In this document: piece by piece, positions 9,826 to 16,918 of the stretch
Layout: each line of letters opens with the position of its first letter
How positions within the stretch are numbered: position 1 is the stretch's first letter
Source of the DNA: Paenibacillus tarimensis
GTDB lineage: Bacteria; Bacillota; Bacilli; Paenibacillales; Paenibacillaceae
Length of the DNA stretch: 64,000 bases
NCBI RefSeq assembly: GCF_021532315.1
Contig: NZ_JAKGAO010000006.1
Coordinates: forward strand, 124,001 to 188,000
Reading direction: 5' to 3'
The notes under the pieces: generated by a model
What the model saw: the letters and a program-made list of their open reading frames with translations, nothing else
Told to the model about the DNA's origin: nothing
The model's database searches: none
Program-made: the position numbers and the translations under genes

Positions 9826-10140
9826 GGCTGCCGGAGCAGCAATTGTAGGCACTGTTGGTATGCGCTGCTTCTGGCTGCCGGAGCGGCAAGCGAAGATACC
9901 GTTGGCATTCGATTCTCCAGGCTGCAGGGGCAGCAAGCGAAGGTTCTGATTAGGCATGCGATGTTCAGGCTGCTGGGCAGGCAGGCAAAGCTCCCAGAGC
10001 ACGCTGCTCGACGTCACAAGACAGGGTCAGCCAGAGGAGCAAGCAGGCGAAGTTCCCAGAGCGCGGTGCACGGCGTCACATGGCGATGCGATCGGCAAGC
10101 GAAGGCATTCGCAGGTATTTCACCGAGTAAGCTCTGGGAG
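9826..10140. repeat. Degenerate tandem repeat array inside the fucose operon
   Basis: Imperfect copies of a unit of about 47 bp that begins GGCTGC(C/A/T)GG start at 9826, 9873, 9920 and 9968 (spacings 47, 47, 48). A longer pair follows: GCAGGC(A/G)AAG(C/T)TCCCAGAGC at 9981 and 10043, each continuing to a shared GTCACA end, then a decayed copy with GGCAAGCGAAGGCATTCGCAG. The array fills most of the 415-bp gap between the kinase and fucU. The short open frames across it have no recognisable protein character, so it is treated as non-coding. Confidence 0.6.
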
Positions 10141-10204
10141 CCCAGAATAAGCTGCACATTTGCAGGTATATGTACCTCTACTATTATGAGAGGGAGTCGA
10201 TGAT

Positions 10205-10645
10205 ATGCTGCATGGGATACCGAAGGTAATTTCACCAGAGCTGTTGAAGGTTCTTATGGAAATGGGGCACAGCGACGAAATTGTCCTGGCGGACGGCAAT
10301 TTTCCCGCTGCAAGCCATGCTGCACGCCTGATCCGCTGTGACGGTCACCGGGTGCCGGAGCTGCTCGACGCGATATTGCAGCTGTTCCCGCTGGATCAGT
10401 ATGTGGATAAACCCGTATGCCTGATGCAGATTGTCCCGGGAGATACGGCGAAGACGCCGATTTGGGAGGAGTACGGGCGTATTATCGCGGGCCGGACCGG
10501 GCTGCAGACTCCTTTTGAAGAGGTGGAACGGTTTGCGTTCTATGAGCGGGCGAGGAAGGCTTACGCTATTGTGGCAACTAGCGAGAGTGCCCTGTATGCG
10601 AATCTGATTTTGAAGAAGGGTGTTATCGCAGAAGAGCAGGTGTGA
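10205..10645 (+). CDS. fucU: L-fucose mutarotase (RbsD/FucU family)
   Basis: A 146-residue RbsD/FucU protein that interconverts alpha- and beta-L-fucose so that the isomerase receives the right anomer. Family marks are GHSDEIVLADGNFPA with the catalytic-type H22, and the C-terminal YAIVATSESALYANLILKKG. It starts at ATG 10205 after AGAGGGAG. It is separated from the rest of the operon by the repeat array, but orientation and function place it in the same unit. No fucose transporter is visible in the window. Confidence 0.92.
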   Translation: MLHGIPKVISPELLKVLMEMGHSDEIVLADGNFPAASHAARLIRCDGHRVPELLDAILQLFPLDQYVDKPVCLMQIVPGDTAKTPIWEEYGRIIAGRTGLQTPFEEVERFAFYERARKAYAIVATSESALYANLILKKGVIAEEQV

Positions 10646-10675
10646 GCATTGGCCCGATGACATGAGCCAGAATGA

Positions 10676-10717
10676 GGGAGTGTCCCATAAGTCATCCACA
10701 TGACCTGGGGCACCCCC
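10676..10717. terminator. Hairpin after fucU
   Basis: A compound stem: GTCAT/ATGAC inside an outer GGGAGTGTCCCA paired imperfectly with TGGGGCACCCCC. It lies between the convergent fucU and membrane-protein genes. No clean T-run follows directly, so termination is inferred from position. Confidence 0.45.
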
Positions 10718-10791
10718 TTAATACGGTGACTACTTTTTGATTCGCCCTTGCTGCATTCGGCCAGGCAGAGGGAACAGGACTGCATCAGCGG

Positions 10792-11280
10792 CTAGCTGTT
10801 GCCGGAAGACTTCTTGAACAGTCGTGCGGCCCGTTTTGCGAGATAAAGGAAGCCGTAGATGACGACATAGATAACGATCATAGCCAGAAGGCTCTGGGCC
10901 CAATCAACCCAGCCGGACGGCAGTACCTCCATACCTCTGTAAACTTTTCTCCAGCCTACGTAGAGGGCGAACGCAATGAAAAACGTGACTTCTTCGGTTC
11001 GCTTCTCCTTCAACTCATCCGCTTCGAGCAGGTCTTCGTCACGAATCCTGAAGGTAATATTTCGAATAAAGACGTACAGGATGAAGACCCCAAAGACAGC
11101 GGCGCTAAAAGCCCATTCCGACAGCGGTCTGTCAAGGAACACGCCTCGTATGACCATGTCGAGGAAGCTGATGACGGCTACCAGGAAGCCCGCCTCCGCA
11201 TAGGATCTGTACTCCAGCGCCTGCACCCGTTCATCATCATGCACCGTTATTTTCATCCATTTTCTCATACTATCTTTCAT
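10792..11280 (-). CDS. Hypothetical four-helix membrane protein
   Basis: A 162-residue protein with four hydrophobic segments (near residues 28-48, 58-75, 100-115 and 125-150) and a charged loop in the middle rich in D, E, K and R. No family is recognised. The start at ATG 11280 is chosen because GGGAGGGG precedes it and it overlaps the end of the upstream XRE regulator by 11 bp, the coupled layout usual for small membrane proteins paired with a short helix-turn-helix repressor. Confidence 0.65.
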   Translation of the reverse strand: MKDSMRKWMKITVHDDERVQALEYRSYAEAGFLVAVISFLDMVIRGVFLDRPLSEWAFSAAVFGVFILYVFIRNITFRIRDEDLLEADELKEKRTEEVTFFIAFALYVGWRKVYRGMEVLPSGWVDWAQSLLAMIVIYVVIYGFLYLAKRAARLFKKSSGNS

Positions 11281-11479
11281 GTTTCTTCCCCTCCCAAAAT
11301 AAATCATCCAACGTCTTATCCAGTGCCTCCGCCAAATCAATACACAGCTTTAAGGTAGGATTGTAGCTGCCTGACTCAATCAAACTGATTGTCTGTCTAG
11401 TGACATTTACTTTACGTGCAAGCTCAATTTGGGTGATCCCTTTCTCCAGACGCGCAAGCTTTACTTTGTTGATAGGCAC
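11270..11479 (-). CDS. Small XRE-family transcriptional regulator
   Basis: A 69-residue single-domain Cro/CI helix-turn-helix protein with recognition region ITQIELARKVNVTRQTISLIE and the tail DKTLDDLFWEG. The GTG at 11479 is preferred to an ATG 39 bp upstream because AAGGAGG sits 10 bp before it and the helix-turn-helix then starts at the usual distance. It probably represses itself and the overlapping membrane-protein gene. Confidence 0.75.
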   Translation of the reverse strand: MPINKVKLARLEKGITQIELARKVNVTRQTISLIESGSYNPTLKLCIDLAEALDKTLDDLFWEGKKHER

Positions 11480-11520
11480 ATTTACGAAGCCTCCTTGTAA
11501 GTAAACTAAACCTTTCATAC

Positions 11521-11536
11521 GTAATATATAATTTAC
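11521..11536. promoter_or_regulatory. Possible autoregulatory site of the XRE regulator
   Basis: GTAATATATAATTTAC has GTAA/TTAC ends 8 bp apart and lies about 40 bp upstream of the regulator's GTG, overlapping a -10-like TATATT on the minus strand. Only the symmetry and position support this. Confidence 0.3.
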
Positions 11537-11689
11537 ATTAGGCAGATATAGATTACATTGCTGGGGGTGAAAATGTCAAGACTTTCCCTGGAAGCTGCAG
11601 GTATGTTTTACTGGCAGTAGGTAGAGTTAAGACGGGTTAAGCCAAGCTAGCCTGCTGAAGTCAAGGCTGTAGCAGGGCAGGGTGGGAGT

Positions 11690-12694
11690 TTGAATAGGGA
11701 AGAGGAGAGTGTGGATGTGATCCGGACAGAGGAACAGATTCAGGAGGATATACTGGCAGCTTGTCAGCATCTTATTGGCAGGCAGCAGGATGTTAAGCCG
11801 GTTAAGCGCGGCTGGTTGAATTTGAAGTGGAAGGTCGTGACGGACTCAGGCACCTTCTTGATCAAACAGTATAATCCCGAGAGGTACAGGCTGTATAAAC
11901 AGGACAAATTAATGCTTGCGCTGAATGAGCAGGTAAGGCTGCATGCGGCAGGTCTGGCCTGCCCGCGGCTGCTGACAGAAAACCAGACGATTATGTTTGC
12001 ATCAGAGCAGGGTGACTTATTCATCGTCATGGAGCATTGCAGCGGGGAGGTGGTTCCGGCAGGTCAATTGAATGCCCCCCAGCTGTTTGAGCTGGGTAAG
12101 TCCACAGGCAGAATGCATCGTCTCTTGAACGATGGAGCCCTTAACATTGCTTTACCGGTATTTGAACCTCCACGGAAGCAGGCGCGGATTGATCACTGGA
12201 ATACCTTGTTCAGAGAACTGCCAGCAGACAAAATAAGCCATCTCGCAGATGAATTTGAGCTGCAGAGAAAAGCGACCGAAGCCTTTAGCATGGATTTGTT
12301 AACGTGCCTTCAGTCTGGTTGGGCGCACCGCGACCTATGGGCGGATAATTTGTTGTTTGCAGGAGACAGGCTGTCGGCGATATTGGATTTTGACAGGCTG
12401 GATTATGACTATCCGCAGGCGGATGCCGCCCGGGCGGTCATGTCCTGCGCCTGGAACGAACAGGAGCTGGATATGCGCCTGGCTTCTGCATTTATGGAAG
12501 GCTACGCGGAGGAGAGGCAGACTGCGGAAGGGTACTTAACCAATGGTCTGCAGCTGCTGTGGTATATGGAAAGCACATGGTGGATCACAGGAGATATGGA
12601 CAGCCACAGCGTTCCGCCTGCGCGTTTTGCCAGAGAGATGCGGTGGCTGGCCGAGAATATTGCGTATTTGCCTGATATGCTGGACGGCCTCTAA
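11690..12694 (+). CDS. CotS/APH-like phosphotransferase family protein
   Basis: A 334-residue kinase-fold protein of the aminoglycoside phosphotransferase/CotS type. Seen are a lysine in FLIKQYNPE (ATP-site type), the catalytic loop WAHRDLWADNLLF with HxDxxxxN, and the metal-binding ILDFDRLDYD. In sporulating bacilli such proteins include spore-coat and small-molecule kinases; the substrate here is unknown. The TTG at 11690 follows GGTGGGAG; GTG codons at 11711 and 11717, after AGAGGAG, are alternative starts. Confidence 0.75.
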   Translation: MNREEESVDVIRTEEQIQEDILAACQHLIGRQQDVKPVKRGWLNLKWKVVTDSGTFLIKQYNPERYRLYKQDKLMLALNEQVRLHAAGLACPRLLTENQTIMFASEQGDLFIVMEHCSGEVVPAGQLNAPQLFELGKSTGRMHRLLNDGALNIALPVFEPPRKQARIDHWNTLFRELPADKISHLADEFELQRKATEAFSMDLLTCLQSGWAHRDLWADNLLFAGDRLSAILDFDRLDYDYPQADAARAVMSCAWNEQELDMRLASAFMEGYAEERQTAEGYLTNGLQLLWYMESTWWITGDMDSHSVPPARFAREMRWLAENIAYLPDMLDGL

Positions 12695-12742
12695 ACGGTA
12701 ATCAGCTGTGCTGCCGGAAGATTGATTTTCACAAAAAAAGGC

Positions 12743-13101
12743 CTACGCCCTTGAAGACTTCCTCATGGAAATACTCTTCAGCTCGAGCAGAAGCACAACC
12801 GGGTACAAGACCAACAAGAATATAGTCAGGTATAACGATGTTTCATAGGCTAGTCTGAACCGCTCTACAGACCAGCGATCCTCGCCGAGTATCCAGTAGG
12901 CTGCCTGATTCGAGACGGCAATACCGTCTTCTCCCCGATTGACCAAGCTCTGTGTATAATTCTGGCCAAGACCGATCAGCGCGATGATAGATAATGCTGC
13001 TGTAAGTGTCAGACCTTTGGAGTAAGGGCTTACGCAGCCGAACCGCTTGAGCAATAAGTCACAGCTGCGACAAAGAACAGGCTCAGGACTGTAATAAGCA
13101 T
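12743..13101 (-). pseudogene. Frameshifted small membrane protein
   Basis: An ATG at 13101 with a good AAGGGGG site opens a frame reading MLITVLSLFFVAAVTY, a clear transmembrane start, then meets a stop after 23 residues. A second frame covering 12743-13054 continues with LLKRFGCVSPYSKG, another hydrophobic segment, a polar stretch, and a final helix YLTIFLLVLYPVVLLLE. One missing T near 13057 would join them into a protein of about 119 residues with three membrane helices. This could be a real loss-of-function change or a sequence error. Alternatively the shorter frame is translated alone from TTG 13054. Confidence 0.5.
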
Positions 13102-13238
13102 GGCTTTATCCCCCTTATTAAGATAACATGCCGGATGAACCCGGTTATAAGTTGAATATAACATAGCAGGAAGTTATGGTGAATACTGGGTGGGAATTGT
13201 AATAGTTGTAATTGCCCCACAGGAAAGGAGGAGCAGAA

Positions 13239-13700
13239 ATGCTAATAAGGAAAGCTGTTGAAGCAGATTACGATGAGCTTGTGCAGATTTGGCTGGAGGG
13301 GTCAATCGATGCTCACCACTTCGTCGACCCGTCATACTGGAGGTCTATGGCGGAAGATATGAGAACAAAGTATCTCCCAATGGCAAGCACTTATATAATC
13401 GAACATGATGGAGCAGCGGCAGGGTTTGTGTCTATGGTTGACGATTATCTCGCAGCATTGTTCGTAGCTTCGGAGCATCAGCATCAAGGGAATGGAAGAG
13501 AGCTGATCCGCCACGTCAAGCAGCTGTATGATCGCATTCAGTTAAAGGTCTATCAGCAAAACGATATGGCCCTGCAGTTTTACAAGCGCGGCGGATTTGT
13601 AATCGCAGAAGAGGGGATTGACGAGCACACGAAGGAACAGGAATATGTTATGGTATGGCAAAAGAATGAAGCAGGAGGGGTTGCAGGATGCAGCAGGTGA
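13239..13700 (+). CDS. GNAT family N-acetyltransferase
   Basis: A 153-residue GNAT enzyme. The acetyl-CoA loop is HQHQGNGRELIRHV, and the C-terminal NDMALQFYKRGGFVIAEEG is typical of YjaB/PhnO-like members. The ATG at 13239 is selected over an upstream in-frame TTG because AAAGGAGGAG precedes it. It overlaps the Rieske gene by 13 bp. The substrate is unknown. Confidence 0.85.
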   Translation: MLIRKAVEADYDELVQIWLEGSIDAHHFVDPSYWRSMAEDMRTKYLPMASTYIIEHDGAAAGFVSMVDDYLAALFVASEHQHQGNGRELIRHVKQLYDRIQLKVYQQNDMALQFYKRGGFVIAEEGIDEHTKEQEYVMVWQKNEAGGVAGCSR

Positions 13701-13987
13701 CACTTGGCAAGCCGGAGAGCTTTGAACGTTTTCCAGCGGAGGTAAAAGTAGAGGGGCGCGAATACTATTTGATCCGGCATGAGGGAGAATACGTGCTGTT
13801 ATCACGAAAGTGTCCACATTCGGGCTATACCGTCGAAGTGGAAGGTGGGGAGCTGTTCTGCCCGCTTCATGGATGGACCTTCGATATGGAGAGTGGACAA
13901 TGTTTGAACGTGCGGTCTGCCGCGCTCGCTTCCTATAAGGTGGAGGTTCTCGACGGTCTGTTGGTGGCAGAATTGGGGGAGCGCTAA
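13688..13987 (+). CDS. Rieske [2Fe-2S] ferredoxin-like protein
   Basis: A 99-residue single-domain Rieske protein. The cluster ligands C42 and H44 (KCPHSG) and C58 and H61 (FCPLHGW) are all present, with the spacing of NirD-like and dioxygenase-type small ferredoxins. No transmembrane segment, so it is likely a cytoplasmic electron carrier. Its start lies inside the end of the acetyltransferase gene, so the two are co-translated. No oxygenase or reductase partner is seen nearby. Confidence 0.85.
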   Translation: MQQVTLGKPESFERFPAEVKVEGREYYLIRHEGEYVLLSRKCPHSGYTVEVEGGELFCPLHGWTFDMESGQCLNVRSAALASYKVEVLDGLLVAELGER

Positions 13988-14011
13988 CGACAGTCTTCGG
14001 ACAACGCTCCC
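13977..14011. terminator. Hairpin at the end of the Rieske gene
   Basis: GGGAGCG (13977-13983) and CGCTCCC (14005-14011) pair around a 21-nt loop, overlapping the Rieske stop codon. It lies between convergent genes; no strong T-run follows. Confidence 0.35.
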
Positions 14012-14042
14012 TCCCGATTGTTATGAGTTCCTTTTCCGGAAT

Positions 14043-15218
14043 TCAGTCTTGCCCTTCAAGCCCGCTCTTCACACGCTCGAAGAAGCCGCTTATGGCATAG
14101 TAGGCTGCGCCCCGCACAGCAGAGCGTTCCTGCTGCTCGGCAAACAGAATTTGCATGCCGCTACGGTGATAGGGGAGTGTCCGCCGGGCAACGGACTGAC
14201 GGACTGCGTCTCCAATCCAGCTGCCGGCCAGACTCATAGTATTCCCGATAATGACTGCGTCCGGGTTAAATACATTGACGATATTGGCGATGCCGACTCC
14301 CAGGTATTCGCCTGTTTGGCCGAGCAGCTTGAGAACCTCCGGGTTACCCGCTTCAGCTTCGGCAAGCACCGCTTCCATTGATGAGAAGCCAATCGGGGCA
14401 GCGAGCTCGAGCAGCGCGTTCTCGGAGGCATACAGCTCCCAGCATCCTTTGTTGCCGCACCGGCACTGCTTGCCGTCAAGGGATATAGACAGATGGCCGA
14501 GCTCACCGGATAAGCCGGAAGCTCCTTTGTACAGCTCTTTATTGATGATAATGCCTGTCCCGATTCCGATTCCTACACTGACGTAAATCTGATGGGCGAT
14601 TCCGCGGCCCGCTCCGTATTTCTGTTCCCCTTGGGCGCCTGCATTCGCTTCGTTGTCAATGGTAACCGGCAGATTGAACTCTTCCTCCACCAGCCGGCTG
14701 AGCGGCGTGAGCTCCCATTCAAGATTGGGCGCGAAAAGAATCGTGCCTGACTCATCCACGATCCCCGGTACGCCGATGCCAATTCCTACCACACCATACG
14801 GGCTTGCTGGAGCGCTGCTGATTAAAGAACGGATGCCCTCATAGAGGAGGGGCAGCACCTCTGCCTGGCTTTTGCCTGGAAGCTTGACACGCGTTTCCTG
14901 AATGATTTCCCCGCGAAGGTCTGTCAGGACACCACGGATATAATTGACGCCGAGATCTATGCCAACGGCATATCCTGCCTGACTGTTAAACAGCAGCATG
15001 ACCGGCTTGCGGCCGCCGCTTGATTCGCCCATGCCGATCTCAAGCACAAGATGGCTTGCAATCAGATCCTGGACAAGGCTGGATACCGTTGCTTTGTTCA
15101 GACCAGTTTTCTCGGAAATTTGAGCTCTGGACAGCGGGGCGTGGGTGAGTACGCATTCCAGTACGATAGCGGTATTAATCTTCTTTATGAGTGCTGCGTC
15201 TCCTGTTGACTTCTGCAT
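14043..15218 (-). CDS. xylR: Xylose repressor XylR (ROK family)
   Basis: A 391-residue ROK repressor: an N-terminal winged helix-turn-helix (SRAQISEKTGLNKATVSSLV), then a sugar-kinase-like domain with VGIDLGVNYIRG, the ROK signature around GELGHLS, and the zinc motif CRCGNKGCWE. It is divergent from xylA, and the long inverted repeat at 15376-15408 between them is a standard XylR operator. It represses xylA-xylB until xylose binds. Confidence 0.93.
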   Translation of the reverse strand: MQKSTGDAALIKKINTAIVLECVLTHAPLSRAQISEKTGLNKATVSSLVQDLIASHLVLEIGMGESSGGRKPVMLLFNSQAGYAVGIDLGVNYIRGVLTDLRGEIIQETRVKLPGKSQAEVLPLLYEGIRSLISSAPASPYGVVGIGIGVPGIVDESGTILFAPNLEWELTPLSRLVEEEFNLPVTIDNEANAGAQGEQKYGAGRGIAHQIYVSVGIGIGTGIIINKELYKGASGLSGELGHLSISLDGKQCRCGNKGCWELYASENALLELAAPIGFSSMEAVLAEAEAGNPEVLKLLGQTGEYLGVGIANIVNVFNPDAVIIGNTMSLAGSWIGDAVRQSVARRTLPYHRSGMQILFAEQQERSAVRGAAYYAISGFFERVKSGLEGQD

Positions 15219-15375
15219 GGAATGACGTCGACCTCCAGTTAGGTAAGGTAGGGCTAATATTCAGATAAAAGGCCATCTTAATAGTGTAGCATGACAGCTA
15301 TGCAGCAACCAGTGTATTTTGAGGCGCGGGCATCAGCTGATTTGAAGGCGGGCCTGTAACAATTATAACACAAAA

Positions 15376-15408
15376 AAACTTAGTTTGTTTAGTAGACAAA
15401 CTAAGTTT
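15376..15408. promoter_or_regulatory. XylR operator
   Basis: AAACTTAGTTTGT and ACAAACTAAGTTT form perfect 13-bp arms around a 7-bp spacer, matching the known Bacillus xyl operator type with AGTTTGTTT / ACAAACTAA halves. It covers the -35 region of the xylA promoter. Confidence 0.9.
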
Positions 15409-15422
15409 GATGATGCTACAAT
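15393..15422 (+). promoter_or_regulatory. xylA promoter
   Basis: TAGACA (15393-15398), an 18-bp spacer and TACAAT (15417-15422). The -35 box is inside the right half of the XylR operator. Confidence 0.65.
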
Positions 15423-15431
15423 ACGGGTGAA

Positions 15432-15446
15432 ACGTTTTCAAAACGT
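15432..15446. promoter_or_regulatory. Second palindrome downstream of the xylA promoter
   Basis: ACGTTTTCAAAACGT is a perfect 7-bp inverted repeat with a one-base centre, just after the expected transcription start. The overlapping TGAAACGTTTTCA resembles cre but is one base short of consensus. A roadblock site for CcpA or another LacI-family protein is possible. Confidence 0.45.
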
Positions 15447-15486
15447 ATATGACGATCATTTCAAATCCGGGAGGCGTGTCAAACTT

Positions 15487-16800
15487 ATGGCATACTTTGA
15501 TAATGTGGGCAAGATTCAGTTCGAAGGAAAAGGCTCCGATAATCCTTTTGCGTTCAAGCATTACAATCCGCAGGAGGTCGTTCTCGGCAAGACGATGGAA
15601 GAGCATCTCCGGTTCGCAGTTGCATACTGGCATACCTTTACAGGTGAAGGCTCCGATCCGTTCGGCGTTGGCACGGCTGTCCGCAACTGGGACCGTTACA
15701 GCGGCATGGATCTGGCCAAAGCCCGAGTGGAAGCTAACTTCGAATTCCTCGACAAGATTAACGTTCCTTATTACTGCTTCCATGACCGTGACATTGCGCC
15801 GGAAGGTGCAACCCTGCAGGAGACGAACAAGAATCTCGATGTTATTGTCAGCATGCTGAAGGACAACATGGCCTCCTCCGGGAAGAAGCTGCTCTGGAAT
15901 ACGGCAAATATGTTCACGAATCCGCGGTTTGTGTTCGGCGCAGCAACGGCTGTGAATGCGGATGTATATGCTTACGCTGCAGCGCAGGTGAAGAAAGGCC
16001 TTGAAGTTGGTAAAGAGCTTGGCGCCGAGAACTACGTGTTCTGGGGTGGGCGTGAAGGCTACGAAACGCTGCTCAACACGGATATGGCCCTGGAGCTTGA
16101 TAACCTGGCCCGCTTCTTCCAGATGGCGATCGCTTACGCGAAGGAAATCGGCTTTGACGCCCAGTTCCTGATCGAGCCGAAGCCGAAGGAGCCGACGAAG
16201 CATCAGTATGACTTCGACGCAGCAACCACTATCGCATTCCTGCAAAAGTACGGTCTGGCTGATAAGTTCAAGCTGAACCTGGAAGCAAACCATGCCACGC
16301 TTGCCGGACATACCTTCGAGCACGAAATCCGCGTGGCTGCAATTAATGGTATGCTGGGCTCGCTGGACGCGAACCAGGGCGACCTGCTGCTGGGCTGGGA
16401 TACGGATGAATTCCCGACTGACCTGTACTCCACTACACTGACCATGTTCGAAGTCATCAAAGCCGGCGGCATCGGACGCGGCGGCATTAACTTCGATGCA
16501 AAGGTACGCCGCGGCTCGTTCGAGCAGGACGATCTGTTCCTGGCTCACATCGCAGGCATGGATACCTATGCATGGGGCCTAAAGGCTGCAGCCAAGCTGA
16601 TTGAAGAGCGTGTGCTGGACAGCATTGTAGAAGAGCGCTACCGCAGCTTCCGTGAAGGCATTGGGGCTGATATTGTATCCGGCAAGGCGACACTTGCCAG
16701 CCTGGAGCAGTATGCTCTTCAAAACAACCCGATCAAGAATGAATCAGGCCGTCAAGAGCGCATCAAGCTGATGATCAACGAGATCATTTACAGTGTATAA
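15487..16800 (+). CDS. xylA: Xylose isomerase
   Basis: A 437-residue class II xylose isomerase converting D-xylose to D-xylulose with two divalent metals. The catalytic H99 and D102 lie in [11 protein letters not shown], the metal-binding lysine in [16 protein letters not shown], and the later metal residues in [17 protein letters not shown] and [10 protein letters not shown]. The ATG at 15487, 12 bp after GGGAGG, gives the family N-terminus [14 protein letters not shown]. It heads xylA-xylB. Confidence 0.96.
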   Translation: MAYFDNVGKIQFEGKGSDNPFAFKHYNPQEVVLGKTMEEHLRFAVAYWHTFTGEGSDPFGVGTAVRNWDRYSGMDLAKARVEANFEFLDKINVPYYCFHDRDIAPEGATLQETNKNLDVIVSMLKDNMASSGKKLLWNTANMFTNPRFVFGAATAVNADVYAYAAAQVKKGLEVGKELGAENYVFWGGREGYETLLNTDMALELDNLARFFQMAIAYAKEIGFDAQFLIEPKPKEPTKHQYDFDAATTIAFLQKYGLADKFKLNLEANHATLAGHTFEHEIRVAAINGMLGSLDANQGDLLLGWDTDEFPTDLYSTTLTMFEVIKAGGIGRGGINFDAKVRRGSFEQDDLFLAHIAGMDTYAWGLKAAAKLIEERVLDSIVEERYRSFREGIGADIVSGKATLASLEQYALQNNPIKNESGRQERIKLMINEIIYSV

Positions 16801-16854
16801 ACAATAACGGCAGGGCTAAGCAGGAATCAACAGTTCTGCTGGCAGCCGTATAGG

Positions 16855-16880
16855 AACAGCCGGTCGCAAGGCCGGCTGTT
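16855..16880 (+). terminator. Intercistronic hairpin between xylA and xylB
   Basis: AACAGCCGG and CCGGCTGTT form a perfect 9-bp stem around an 8-nt loop, followed after a few bases by CTTATTTTAA. It probably lowers readthrough into xylB or protects the xylA message, giving more isomerase than kinase (inference). Confidence 0.5.
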
Positions 16881-16918
16881 CATGCCTTATTTTAACATTG
16901 GCGGGAGGATGTCTTCAC

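Noticed and set aside
9826-10140. CRISPR-like array
   Set aside because: Units are contiguous and all diverged, with no constant repeat separated by unique spacers and no cas genes nearby.
9823-10203. Open frame across the repeat array between the kinase and fucU
   Set aside because: Composition follows the degenerate repeat, the translation is low in hydrophobic core residues and no ribosome site fits; treated as non-coding.
15427-15439. Consensus cre site at xylA
   Set aside because: TGAAACGTTTTCA is one base shorter than the cre consensus, so it is only listed as a possible palindrome site.
15298-16548. Long open frame antisense to xylA (over 400 codons)
   Set aside because: It is a by-product of xylA codon bias: it lies wholly opposite a convincing gene, has no ribosome site and its translation resembles no protein family.
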